Below, piece after piece: positions 1 through 7,187 of a stretch of 9,060 bases of DNA (the first letter of the stretch is position 1; each line of letters begins with the position of its first letter). Under the pieces are notes generated by a model that ran no database searches, was not told the origin of the DNA, and worked only from the letters and a program-made list of their open reading frames with translations. A program made the position numbers and the translations under genes. The DNA comes from Thermoplasmata archaeon (GTDB lineage Archaea; Thermoplasmatota; Thermoplasmata; Thermoplasmatales; Thermoplasmataceae): positions 1 to 9,060 of the forward strand of contig JAJZZW010000070.1 in the NCBI GenBank assembly GCA_021797385.1, read 5' to 3'.

Positions 1-2
1 TA

Positions 3-1241
3 TTTTATAATCGGTTGTTTGAAAATACAGGGCTATTTAATGATATTTATCTATGTTTTTTAAAAAAATTTATATCCCTATTTGATATAGCACAAATATT
101 GGTAAAACTGGATGATGATATCCTGGCGCAAATTGCCTTGCAAAAATTTCAATTTGATATACACAAAGTTAAGGTATCTGCAGGAATGGAAGTCTATGGT
201 GCATCAGGATTAAGTTATAAATTTGATTATATAATTGCTTCAGGTAAGGATATCATAGCTGTAAAGCTTGCACATTCAGATATCACAACGAATGATATTA
301 TGATTTTTAATTCCCAGGCTACGGATGCAGGTATCACAAAAAAAATTTTAATAAGTGAAAGCGAACTGGGCGAGTACGTAAAAAAAATGTGTAACATTTA
401 CAGTATTATAGTATCGGATCCAAGAGAAGTCACAACACCGGATGCCTTACGGGCGAAATTTGGAATTCCTATCCTCGATGCGAAATTATCCGGAGGGCTC
501 CGGCCAGGGTATGTGTATATGATATCTGGAAAAACTGGTGTGGGAAAAACCACACTTTCAAGCATCTTTCTCTCATATGGTGCCAGTATAGGCGAAAAGG
601 GGTTGATGATACTTACTGATACGTTCCCTGACCAGTTTATTGATAATATACGCACTATGAATATTGGATTTGCAGAGGCATATAAAAATAAACAAATAGA
701 GGTAATGGAAATTTCAGACCAGATAAGGTCAATGAAATCTGATATATCCCAGGGAAAAGCAGACTCCAGAAAATTTATCACAAAATTAGTCACAGAACTG
801 AAGAAAATTATTATTTCCAGGGATATTAAACGTGTTGTCATAGACCCGATTACGCTCCTCATTATACCTGATGATGATTTTGTCAACCTCCTTTTAAATA
901 GTATGGCGATCAAGGGAGTCACAATATTAATCACAAGCGGTTTGAGAAATAGCAATTTAAGTATTTTCGGCATTGAAGAATATTACGCCACAGGCATTAT
1001 AAAACTTGAATATAGATCACAGGATGATATAGGTACCAGAACAGGAAGCATAATTAAAATGAGGGGCACTACCTTCGATCCAAGCCCATTTAACTTTAAA
1101 ATTACCGCAAACGGCATAATGCCTTTGAGCAAACTTAAAATGCCAGAACCGGAAGTAACACAAACAAATCAGGAAAATATTGAAGGCAATTCATCAGAAA
1201 ATCAGTCTTCAGATGGCAGCCTATTTAGAAGTATAAGGTGA
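3..1241 (+). CDS. KaiC-like RecA-superfamily ATPase with N-terminal nuclease-like domain (5' end may lie outside window)
   Basis: The frame is open to the left edge, so the true start may lie upstream. The first possible start inside is TTG at 15 (408 residues, used for numbering); the first ATG is residue 58. Residues about 155-375 form a single RecA/KaiC-type ATPase domain: Walker A GKTGVGKTT at 172-180, Walker B RVVIDP with D277, and the KaiC-family C-terminal strand motif KMRGT at 348-352. Where KaiC proteins carry two catalytic glutamates, this protein reads TDTFPDQF (201-208), so only D202 is acidic and ATPase chemistry may be altered. Residues about 35-125 recall PD-(D/E)XK nuclease folds (GASGLSYKFDYI, then IAVK at 81-84), but the usual acid before the x-K is alanine, suggesting a degenerate nuclease. 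The tail (376-408) is rich in Q, N, S and E and looks disordered. Such ATPases often act in signalling or assembly; the role here is unknown. The ATPase assignment is firm, the N-terminal domain tentative. Confidence 0.85.
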   Translation, partial: FYNRLFENTGLFNDIYLCFLKKFISLFDIAQILVKLDDDILAQIALQKFQFDIHKVKVSAGMEVYGASGLSYKFDYIIASGKDIIAVKLAHSDITTNDIMIFNSQATDAGITKKILISESELGEYVKKMCNIYSIIVSDPREVTTPDALRAKFGIPILDAKLSGGLRPGYVYMISGKTGVGKTTLSSIFLSYGASIGEKGLMILTDTFPDQFIDNIRTMNIGFAEAYKNKQIEVMEISDQIRSMKSDISQGKADSRKFITKLVTELKKIIISRDIKRVVIDPITLLIIPDDDFVNLLLNSMAIKGVTILITSGLRNSNLSIFGIEEYYATGIIKLEYRSQDDIGTRTGSIIKMRGTTFDPSPFNFKITANGIMPLSKLKMPEPEVTQTNQENIEGNSSENQSSDGSLFRSIR

Positions 1242-1284
1242 TCATCTGGGCAGACGAACTGTAATTTTTGTAAATATACTGACT

Positions 1285-2775
1285 ATGTTTTCTATAGTTT
1301 TCATAATCATCGGTATTACTTCCGCTTTGTATTCGGCTGTGGTTTTAAAGAATGGCACTACTTTTGATTATATATTTACCGCGTGGTTCTGGCTTGCAAG
1401 CGTGTTTTTTGGAATTCAGAGTGTAACATACTTTATATCTTTCCACCGGAGTGCTACTGAATATGTAGATACAATACATGATTCTTATGTGCCAGGGCTC
1501 CGTGGCAAAGTTACTGTCCTTGTACCCATTTTCAATGAAGAAGAGGAAATGGTAATTACAAATCTAATAGCCATTTATTCCAATGCAGGAGAAGACTCAA
1601 CTATATATGTCCTTGATGATTCAACGCGTGGCGATTCTGCTCCTATAATAGATTTATGCCGGAAACTGGGGATGAAATATATACACCGTGAGAATAGACG
1701 GGGATACAAGGCCGGTGCATTGAATGATGTCCTTAAAACCCTCGAAGTGCCATATGCTGCAGTAATAGATATAGATCAGACACCGGCTCCTGATTTTCTA
1801 CGCGAGGCTACAGCTTTGCTGGCAAAGGATACAAAAATAGGGTTTGTCCAGGTTCCACAGGTATATTCAAATACAGATTCAAGTACACTTGCAGAGATAG
1901 CACAGGCCCAGCAATTCATATTTTATGAGATACTCACGGAAGGTAAAAGTGTAGTAGGCACATTATTCTCCTGTGGCACAAATGTAGTGTATAATCTAGA
2001 TGCATTGAAGTCAGTAGGTTATTTCGATGAGAATAACATAGTTGAAGATATAGCCACATCTGTTAACATGGCCATAAATGGATGGACCGGCATATATTAC
2101 AATAAAAAGTTAGTGTTTGGCCGGGCTCCGGTAACAATGCAGGGATACATTAATCAGCAATGGAGATGGATGTATGGTTCACTGTCTCTAATGCCAAAAA
2201 TTGTCAAAAAAATCCTTTTAAGCAGAAAGTTCTCGCCGAAACAGAAATTAGACTGGTTTGCAACATCAACATGGTATATCTTTGGCTGGTTTTATCTAAT
2301 TTTTCTACTTTCTCCGATACTTGAAATTGTTGGAATACGGGTTCTGACAATAAACAATCTTCTTTATCTTTTTGCCTGGTTGCCCTATACTATACTTCTC
2401 ATGACAACATTTACCCTTTCTCAGGTATCTAAAAAGGCACAATTAAGGTTTGTCTTCTATAATATGGCCGCAAATCTACTGGTATTCCCACTGAGCATTT
2501 CTACTTCAATCAGTGCGTTACTGAAAAAATCCAAACCATTCACCACAGCCAGAACCGGCGGAAAAATTCCCCTGTACCGTTTCTGGCCACAGATCACAAT
2601 TATAATCCTCCTGCCTCTTGCTGCAATTTATCTTATTTTACAGCACAACACTTTTTCATATATTACTGCATTCTGGGCGTTTTTTCAGTTCACACTTCTC
2701 ATGCCCATATTCTGGTTAAATAAAACCCCGCGTGCATCATCAATGGATGACCCTGCCTTTAAAAATTCTATGTAG
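1285..2775 (+). CDS. Membrane-embedded processive glycosyltransferase family 2 (cellulose synthase-like)
   Basis: 496 residues. Two N-terminal membrane helices (about 1-22 and 28-50) precede a cytosolic GT2 domain (about 74-300), then about five more membrane helices (about 327-349, 356-377, 387-412, 434-453, 457-478). All hallmarks of the processive GT2 group are present: DD at 111-112 for the nucleotide, DID at 162-164 for the metal-bound UDP-sugar, CGT at 230-232 near the acceptor site, ED at 254-255 (catalytic base) and QQWRW at 291-295. KPFTTARTGG (417-426) matches the gating-loop region (FxVTxKG) of BcsA. The protein ends right after the last helix with no PilZ domain, so cyclic-di-GMP control as in bacterial cellulose synthase is not expected. 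It probably polymerises and exports a polysaccharide or glycosylates a lipid; the sugar cannot be read from sequence. It starts 43 nt after the ATPase gene with no good TATA box between, suggesting co-transcription. The frame upstream of ATG 1285 is closed by a stop at 1234-1236 with no other ATG. Confidence 0.93.
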   Translation: MFSIVFIIIGITSALYSAVVLKNGTTFDYIFTAWFWLASVFFGIQSVTYFISFHRSATEYVDTIHDSYVPGLRGKVTVLVPIFNEEEEMVITNLIAIYSNAGEDSTIYVLDDSTRGDSAPIIDLCRKLGMKYIHRENRRGYKAGALNDVLKTLEVPYAAVIDIDQTPAPDFLREATALLAKDTKIGFVQVPQVYSNTDSSTLAEIAQAQQFIFYEILTEGKSVVGTLFSCGTNVVYNLDALKSVGYFDENNIVEDIATSVNMAINGWTGIYYNKKLVFGRAPVTMQGYINQQWRWMYGSLSLMPKIVKKILLSRKFSPKQKLDWFATSTWYIFGWFYLIFLLSPILEIVGIRVLTINNLLYLFAWLPYTILLMTTFTLSQVSKKAQLRFVFYNMAANLLVFPLSISTSISALLKKSKPFTTARTGGKIPLYRFWPQITIIILLPLAAIYLILQHNTFSYITAFWAFFQFTLLMPIFWLNKTPRASSMDDPAFKNSM

Positions 2776-2830
2776 GTTTATATTCATTTAATTGAGAAGA
2801 AATTCCAGAAGCGTTTTTACGGTCAAGCAA

Positions 2831-2859
2831 TTTTAAGGCTGCTGATTTAGCCATTAAAA
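2831..2859. repeat. Inverted repeat between glycosyltransferase and unknown gene
   Basis: TTTTAAGGCT (2831-2840) is answered, after an 8-nt loop, by AGCC-A-TTAAAA (2849-2859). All ten bases of the left arm pair, with a single bulged A at 2853. It lies 56 nt past the glycosyltransferase stop and ends 5 nt before the TATA box of the next gene. It could be an operator or activator site for that promoter, or an RNA hairpin ending the upstream transcript; no T-run follows directly, which fits an operator slightly better. Confidence 0.4.
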
Positions 2860-2864
2860 GAATA

Positions 2865-2872
2865 TTTTTATA
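2865..2872 (+). promoter_or_regulatory. TATA box for the 317-residue unknown gene
   Basis: TTTTTATA is centred about 26 nt before ATG 2895, preceded by a purine-rich stretch (AAAAGAATA) that could serve as BRE. This is the spacing of a leaderless archaeal transcript. A second AT-rich stretch (2875-2883) is too close to the start codon. Confidence 0.55.
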
Positions 2873-2894
2873 GATTTATATATTATAGAAATTA

Positions 2895-3848
2895 ATGAAA
2901 CCGGTAAATTTTGATTTAAAGCTCTCAAAATACTTTGATATTTCTATAAATTTTAACTCCCGGCCGATAGCATTGTTCCGTGCAACCGGGTATAATGGTG
3001 CTGGCAGCCTTGTAATGGATGGCCATGATTTCTTTTTTAATGTTTTTATCCCGAAGTCAGATGATATTACAGCCTTAAAACCATTTCTTCAACTCGCTGA
3101 TATAGAGGAGAGGGGGCCTTATTATTTTTACAGTGAAAAAATTCAAGACCCTTACTTATCAGGATTTTTAGGAGACCTTGATAGTATAAATGGACTGGTA
3201 ATCAGCTATGCTGGTATTGAAGCTGGCAAAATGAAATTAAAAGGTTTTATGCATACAAACTCTGAAACAGATTTTTCTAATTTGTTGAGCAAATACAACT
3301 ATATGCAGGCAAACATTGAAGAACTAACCTTGAAGCCATCCATGGGCTTTTATGATTTTATGAAGAATATGGGGATTCCACTTAAATGTATCACCATAAG
3401 CCTTCCTATGTCTGAATTCTCGCAGTACCGGACAATTAAAGTATTGAAAGGCACTAATACAGTAATTCAGTATGTAGACAATATCCCCAAAGGTGGAAAA
3501 TTCCGAATTATCCTTTATTCTGATAGTAATCTGGGTGAAGTTGAAGGCATTAATGTTATATCAGGCGTTGACCACATATATGAAACCAGCACAGATGAAA
3601 GTATATTGCTTTTGTTTGCATCAAATACCAGAAAGAATAATATAACCTCAAATTTCACATTTATGTATGAAAGTGATGATAAGTTGTTTTTAAATTTTAT
3701 CGTTCCAGAATTCATGGCAAAAGAATATTTTCAGCTCATAGTGGATACTGAAATTGATTTAAAAAATTTTGAATGGGTTACTCTGGAATTCTATGGAGAT
3801 TTAGACAATTTTGAACTGTTATTCAACTATCCAGAAAATATTCAGTAA
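2895..3848 (+). CDS. Unknown soluble protein, 317 residues
   Basis: I do not recognise this protein. It starts at ATG 2895, supported by a well-spaced TATA box, and has typical codon use for the window, so it is very likely a real gene. It has no signal peptide, no membrane helix, no nucleotide-binding loop, no metal-binding Cys/His cluster and no clear helix-turn-helix. Only one cysteine occurs (C165). The chain alternates short hydrophobic strands with polar turns, especially about 15-52, 160-240 and 253-313, suggesting a mostly beta or alpha/beta fold. The region 61-165 looks more helical (including GFYDFMKNMGIPLKC at 151-165). The C-terminal third is acidic and aromatic (for example FEWVTLEFYGDLDNFELLF, 292-310). 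It stands alone between its own promoter and a degraded region, so context gives no functional clue. A lineage-restricted family is likely. Confidence 0.8.
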   Translation: MKPVNFDLKLSKYFDISINFNSRPIALFRATGYNGAGSLVMDGHDFFFNVFIPKSDDITALKPFLQLADIEERGPYYFYSEKIQDPYLSGFLGDLDSINGLVISYAGIEAGKMKLKGFMHTNSETDFSNLLSKYNYMQANIEELTLKPSMGFYDFMKNMGIPLKCITISLPMSEFSQYRTIKVLKGTNTVIQYVDNIPKGGKFRIILYSDSNLGEVEGINVISGVDHIYETSTDESILLLFASNTRKNNITSNFTFMYESDDKLFLNFIVPEFMAKEYFQLIVDTEIDLKNFEWVTLEFYGDLDNFELLFNYPENIQ

Positions 3849-3881
3849 ACCCAAATATACTATAAATAGAAAGAGTTATGA

Positions 3882-4086
3882 TACATCTGTACTGGAGGCA
3901 TCGAGCCTACAGCAATAGGGATAGGTACTGTTGTAAGGAAGATAAAGGCCGGAAATGAAAGGTTTAAGAAAATGCTTGCACGAAAAACCGGGGGATGCAT
4001 TATTAATTGGCATTAAAAATATTATGCTTACACAATATCCGGATAAGAAAATTTCACAACCTGTGATGTTGATTAAGTATGAGTAA
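3882..4086 (+). pseudogene. Probable frameshifted remnant of a small protein gene
   Basis: Two protein-like reading frames abut here. One, open from 3882 to 4016 with no start codon, reads TGGIEPTAIGIGTVVRKIK and continues GNERFKKMLARKTG. The other, 3955-4086, encodes a 43-residue ATG-initiated peptide whose second half reads DALLIGIKNIMLTQYP and ends ...PVMLIKYE before TAA. Removing one G from the G5 run at 3990-3994 joins them into a coherent polypeptide of about 67 residues. An ATG at 3878 in the third frame would join after loss of one further base, giving about 71 residues. The TAA is followed at once by a T6 run. AT-rich TATA-like sequence lies at 3853-3868. I do not recognise the family. 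It could be a decayed gene, a sequencing error in the G-run, or the intact 43-residue ORF alone. The opposite-strand ORF here looks like a shadow. Confidence 0.4.
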
Positions 4087-4092
4087 TTTTTT
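4087..4092 (+). terminator. T-run, possible archaeal transcription terminator
   Basis: Six T residues directly follow the TAA that ends the small reading frame at 4086. Archaeal RNA polymerase can terminate at U-tracts without a strong hairpin, so this may end a short transcript from the region. It is short, and T-runs are common in AT-rich DNA. Confidence 0.3.
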
Positions 4093-4147
4093 ATATGTTG
4101 CAAGATTAAAAGAAAATTCATTGGAGAATTCATGCCTATGATTCATA

Positions 4148-4176
4148 ACAATGTAAACGTTTTGACACACAATGTA
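4148..4176. repeat. Direct repeat of ACAATGTA, 21 bp apart
   Basis: ACAATGTA occurs at 4148-4155 and again at 4169-4176, exactly 21 bp apart, which places both on the same face of the helix. An 8-bp palindrome AAACGTTT (4155-4162) lies between. A third partial copy, CAATGT, sits at 4211-4216 abutting the permease TATA box, 41 bp further on. These may be sites for a regulator of the permease; chance occurrence in AT-rich DNA is possible. Confidence 0.3.
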
Positions 4177-4215
4177 TGATAGCGCTTAACAATTTCTAAT
4201 ATGTTTTTGTCAATG

Positions 4216-4224
4216 TTTATATAT
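4216..4224 (+). promoter_or_regulatory. TATA box for the permease gene
   Basis: TTTATATAT is centred about 24 nt before ATG 4244, the leaderless spacing also seen at the other promoters here. No Shine-Dalgarno sequence precedes the ATG, which supports this start. Confidence 0.55.
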
Positions 4225-4243
4225 AATTAAAAATTATATTCGA

Positions 4244-5674
4244 ATGGATAATAATGAACCCACACTTGAATCTAAATTTCAACTGAAAAAAGGAGCAGTT
4301 GGTAAATGGCATGCTGTTTTTCAGGCATATACGCATGTTGCACCTTCCGGGGATATCGGAATATTGCTTACTGGCGTTGCACTTTTTGCACTTGGGGCAT
4401 CCCCGCTGGCTGTTTTGTTATCATGGGTCATTTACCTCTTAATGGTCAATACCAATTATAGATTCAGCCAGAGGGTTTCACACGCTGGTGGTTACTACGC
4501 AATCGGCGGACATGGTATGGGTGGCTTTTACGGGTTTATGAATGGCTGGATTTACCTTCTTGACGAAATGATAATTTATCCAAGTTTTGGCCTTCTGGGG
4601 TTTGCTTCAGTCATATTTCTATTGAGCCCTGCAATATCTTCAATACCATTCATCTGGGTACCATTAATACTTATTCCCTTCGCAACCGGCTTGCTGTTTA
4701 ACTATTTCGGCATAAAACCATCCCTTGTTTATCTACTTATAACAGCTGCAGTTGAGGTCATATTCCTTCTATCAACCAGCTGGTATATTATATTTACAAT
4801 GGGGCATGCTAATACCTTAAGTGTATTCTCCCTTTCAGGGATTAATGTAATTCCATTTATCTTTGCGCTGTTATACGGCATAGAAGCTTATGGGGGACTC
4901 GGTACAGTTATTGGCATCAGCGAAGAAACAAAGCAATCTAAATTCAATATTCCAAGGGCCATAATCATAGCATCCATACTCGCAGGAGCTACACTTATTT
5001 CAGCTATGTATGCATTGACGATAGCATGGGGGACGACCAGCATGACCAGCTATGCGACGTCTCCTGATCCCGGATTAATTATATGGCATAGATTTTTTGG
5101 GCTTCCCGGAGAGATCATACTCCTGTTCTTCATACTTAATGGCTATATTGCGTACACTGTTGCGAATCCTATAGTGCAATCCAGAGTTATATATGCAATG
5201 GCGCGTGATGGAGTTTTTCCCAGGTGGTTCGCAGTTACACATAAAAAATATAAAACACCATACCGTGCGGTCATTCTTGTTTCAATTATAGCACTTATTG
5301 TTTCCATGGGGTTATCATTTCCCTTCGGGCCATTTGACGCTGCAATTATAACAGGAGCCATGGCGGGGATAGGCCTGGTATCGGCACATGCTATGTCAAG
5401 CCTGGCTTATATAAGATATGCAAGGAAAGACAATAAAATCAAATATAGCATTCTCAAGGATGCAATAATACCTTTAGCCTCGCTTATAATTCTAATCCCA
5501 ATTATAGCATTTGCATTTGATGAACTGACGTGGCCCTATATCCTATCGCCTATTCTGGCTGGATTATGGGTTCTGGGTGCATTTATATTTGGATTATACC
5601 TATATAAAAATAAGAGAAAAGACCTGGAGAATGCCGGATCAGAAGATTTTTCAGAGGTGATTACCACAGATTAA
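4244..5674 (+). CDS. APC-superfamily amino acid / amine permease
   Basis: 476 residues, almost wholly hydrophobic, with about 12 predicted membrane helices, the usual length and topology of APC permeases; it would sit in the cytoplasmic membrane and probably import substrate with protons. Helix 1 carries the family's small-residue break (APSGDIGILLTG, 33-44) that binds the substrate's amino and carboxyl groups. AGGYYAIGGHGMGG (81-94) corresponds to the conserved GGxY region before helix 3. SEETK...NIPRA (226-239) is the family's cytosolic EE-x-iPRA loop. SRVIYAMARDGVFPRWF (313-329), followed by KYKTPYRA (335-342), is the highly conserved loop after helix 8. The tail (454-476) is charged and cytosolic. 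Substrate cannot be read from sequence; the amine-type aldehyde dehydrogenase 7 bp away in convergent orientation hints at an amino acid, polyamine or related amine. It has its own promoter. Confidence 0.92.
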   Translation: MDNNEPTLESKFQLKKGAVGKWHAVFQAYTHVAPSGDIGILLTGVALFALGASPLAVLLSWVIYLLMVNTNYRFSQRVSHAGGYYAIGGHGMGGFYGFMNGWIYLLDEMIIYPSFGLLGFASVIFLLSPAISSIPFIWVPLILIPFATGLLFNYFGIKPSLVYLLITAAVEVIFLLSTSWYIIFTMGHANTLSVFSLSGINVIPFIFALLYGIEAYGGLGTVIGISEETKQSKFNIPRAIIIASILAGATLISAMYALTIAWGTTSMTSYATSPDPGLIIWHRFFGLPGEIILLFFILNGYIAYTVANPIVQSRVIYAMARDGVFPRWFAVTHKKYKTPYRAVILVSIIALIVSMGLSFPFGPFDAAIITGAMAGIGLVSAHAMSSLAYIRYARKDNKIKYSILKDAIIPLASLIILIPIIAFAFDELTWPYILSPILAGLWVLGAFIFGLYLYKNKRKDLENAGSEDFSEVITTD

Positions 5675-5681
5675 TATATTA

Positions 5682-7175
5682 TTATCCTTTGAATATTTGA
5701 TCATACCAGTCTTTTCTTACCTTCCCTGTTAGATCAAAATATACATGTTTTATATATGTAAATTCTTCCAGGGAATAGGGTGATAATGATGCCCCATGGC
5801 CACTTTCCTTATATCCTGCCCATGGCATTTCAGAGGGCACTACAACATGCTCATTTACCCAGACAGTTCCGAATCTTAAGTCTCTTGTCGCTCTCATGGC
5901 TGTGGTAATATCCGATGTCCAGACAGAGGACCCGAGCCCATAAGTAACATCGTTGCTTCTGCTTATTGCATCATTATAATCCTTAAATTTTAATATTGTA
6001 AATACAGGGCCAAATATCTCCTCTTTTACAATTGCAGAATCCTCATTCTCTGTGTAAATAAGTGCAGGATTTATGTAATAACCTTTTTCATGGCCGGGTA
6101 TCTCAGGCCTCTCTCCCCCGGAAAGCAATTTTCCGCCTTCCTGAATCCCTTTTTCTATATATCCCTCAACCCTTTCTCTCTGGGTTTCTGATATTAATGG
6201 CCCCATATCAGTTGCCGGGTCCATGGGGTCTCCAATTCTTAATTTCTGTATTCTATTTTTCAACCTTGAAACAAATTTCTCGAACACCTCTTCCTGTATA
6301 TAATACCTTGTTGAGTTTGCACAATCCTGGCCGTTGTTTACCAATCCACCTACTATAGCACTCTCAACCGCGGCATCTATATTGGCATCTTTGAAAACTA
6401 TAAACGGTGCCTTTCCGCCAAGTTCCAGTGAAACTTTTTTTAAATTGGAAGCAGCCAGTACCGACAGGCGTTTTCCAACCTCTGTGCTACCGGTAAATGC
6501 TATCATGTCCAGCTTTTCGCTTTTCGCCATTTCCTCTCCAACAGAACTGCCTGGACCTGTAATAACATTGAACACTCCATCCGGAATACCTGTTTCTTTC
6601 ATTATATCCGCAAGCATAAGTGTTGTCAATGGTGTATAGCTGGCCGGTTTTACCACGACAGAATTGCCCATTGCAAGGGCAGGAAAAGCCCTCCATACAA
6701 CCATCATTAATGGATAATTCCATGGTGTTATAATGCCAATAGCCCCTATGGGCTCACGCCTTATTGCACTTGTCCCATCTGCAACATATTCATTCATTGC
6801 TTTTCCTTCAAGAGTCCTGCAGGCTCCTGCCAGAAAACGTATGTTGTCTATGGTATATGGAATGTCATAACCGGATATCTGTTTTATACTTTTCCCGGAA
6901 TTCTCAGTTTCCACCTTAATAAATTTATCCTGATTCTTCTCTATAAGATCGGCTACTTTTAGAAGGACATTTGACCTATCACCGGGAGTAGTTCTGCTCC
7001 AGGCTCCAGAGTCAAATGATTTTCTTGCCGCTTCTATAGCTTTACTGACATCATCTCTGGATGCAGATTGGATACTGGCAACAGGCAATCCTGTAGACGG
7101 ATTCAGTACTTTCAGAACCTGCTTCCCTGATGATTCTACCCATTCACCATTTATAAACATTTTATATGTTTCCAT
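5682..7175 (-). CDS. NAD(P)-dependent aldehyde dehydrogenase, aminobutyraldehyde/betaine-aldehyde-like
   Basis: 497 residues, full length for the ALDH superfamily; oxidises an aldehyde to an acid with NAD(P)+ in the cytosol. Visible motifs: PWNYPLMM (151-158, with N153 for the oxyanion hole), K176 in VVKPA, FTGSTEVG (227-234) of the coenzyme fold, the general base E251 in LELGG, catalytic C285 in NNGQDCANSTR, and EEIFGPV (385-391). The GQDC context of the catalytic cysteine and the SEMPWAGYKESGHG plus SLEEFTYIKHV pattern near the end resemble E. coli PatD (4-aminobutyraldehyde dehydrogenase) more than succinate-semialdehyde or fatty aldehyde enzymes; betaine-aldehyde dehydrogenase is a close alternative. 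It is the second gene of an operon, starting 5 nt after the alcohol dehydrogenase stop, with an SD-like sequence overlapping that stop. Its end is 7 bp from the convergent permease stop. Family certain; substrate inferred. Confidence 0.95.
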   Translation of the reverse strand: METYKMFINGEWVESSGKQVLKVLNPSTGLPVASIQSASRDDVSKAIEAARKSFDSGAWSRTTPGDRSNVLLKVADLIEKNQDKFIKVETENSGKSIKQISGYDIPYTIDNIRFLAGACRTLEGKAMNEYVADGTSAIRREPIGAIGIITPWNYPLMMVVWRAFPALAMGNSVVVKPASYTPLTTLMLADIMKETGIPDGVFNVITGPGSSVGEEMAKSEKLDMIAFTGSTEVGKRLSVLAASNLKKVSLELGGKAPFIVFKDANIDAAVESAIVGGLVNNGQDCANSTRYYIQEEVFEKFVSRLKNRIQKLRIGDPMDPATDMGPLISETQRERVEGYIEKGIQEGGKLLSGGERPEIPGHEKGYYINPALIYTENEDSAIVKEEIFGPVFTILKFKDYNDAISRSNDVTYGLGSSVWTSDITTAMRATRDLRFGTVWVNEHVVVPSEMPWAGYKESGHGASLSPYSLEEFTYIKHVYFDLTGKVRKDWYDQIFKG

Positions 7176-7178
7176 TGT

Positions 7179-7187
7179 AATTACCTT
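7179..7187 (-). promoter_or_regulatory. Shine-Dalgarno-like site for the aldehyde dehydrogenase
   Basis: On the minus strand AAGGTAATT lies with its GGT core 7 nt before ATG 7175, close to the archaeal consensus GGAGGTGAT. It overlaps the stop codon of the preceding alcohol dehydrogenase. An SD on the internal gene of an operon but not on leaderless first genes is the usual archaeal pattern, and it supports ATG 7175 as the start. Confidence 0.45.

Larger units (their letters stand above)
3849..4243. other. 395-bp intergenic region without an intact recognised gene
   Basis: From left to right it holds TATA-like sequence at 3853-3868, the frameshifted small coding remnant at 3882-4086, a T6 run at 4087-4092, short direct repeats, and the permease promoter. 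I found no tRNA-like cloverleaf and no recognisable transposase remnant or terminal repeats. Confidence 0.6.

Noticed and set aside
398..973. 191-residue minus-strand ORF
   Set aside because: It lies antisense inside the ATPase domain, including both Walker motifs, and its translation shows no family features; a shadow.
3..1241. Circadian KaiC or archaellum FlaH
   Set aside because: Only one ATPase domain is present, not the two of KaiC; no kaiA/kaiB or archaellum genes lie nearby, and FlaH lacks such an N-terminal domain.
3876..4133. 85-residue minus-strand ORF in the intergenic region
   Set aside because: It has no recognisable motif, and the plus-strand frames over the same bases read much more like protein. 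I could not fully exclude it.
4115..4133. AATTCAT direct repeat (4115-4121 and 4127-4133)
   Set aside because: It is short and AT-rich with non-helical 12-bp spacing; expected by chance.
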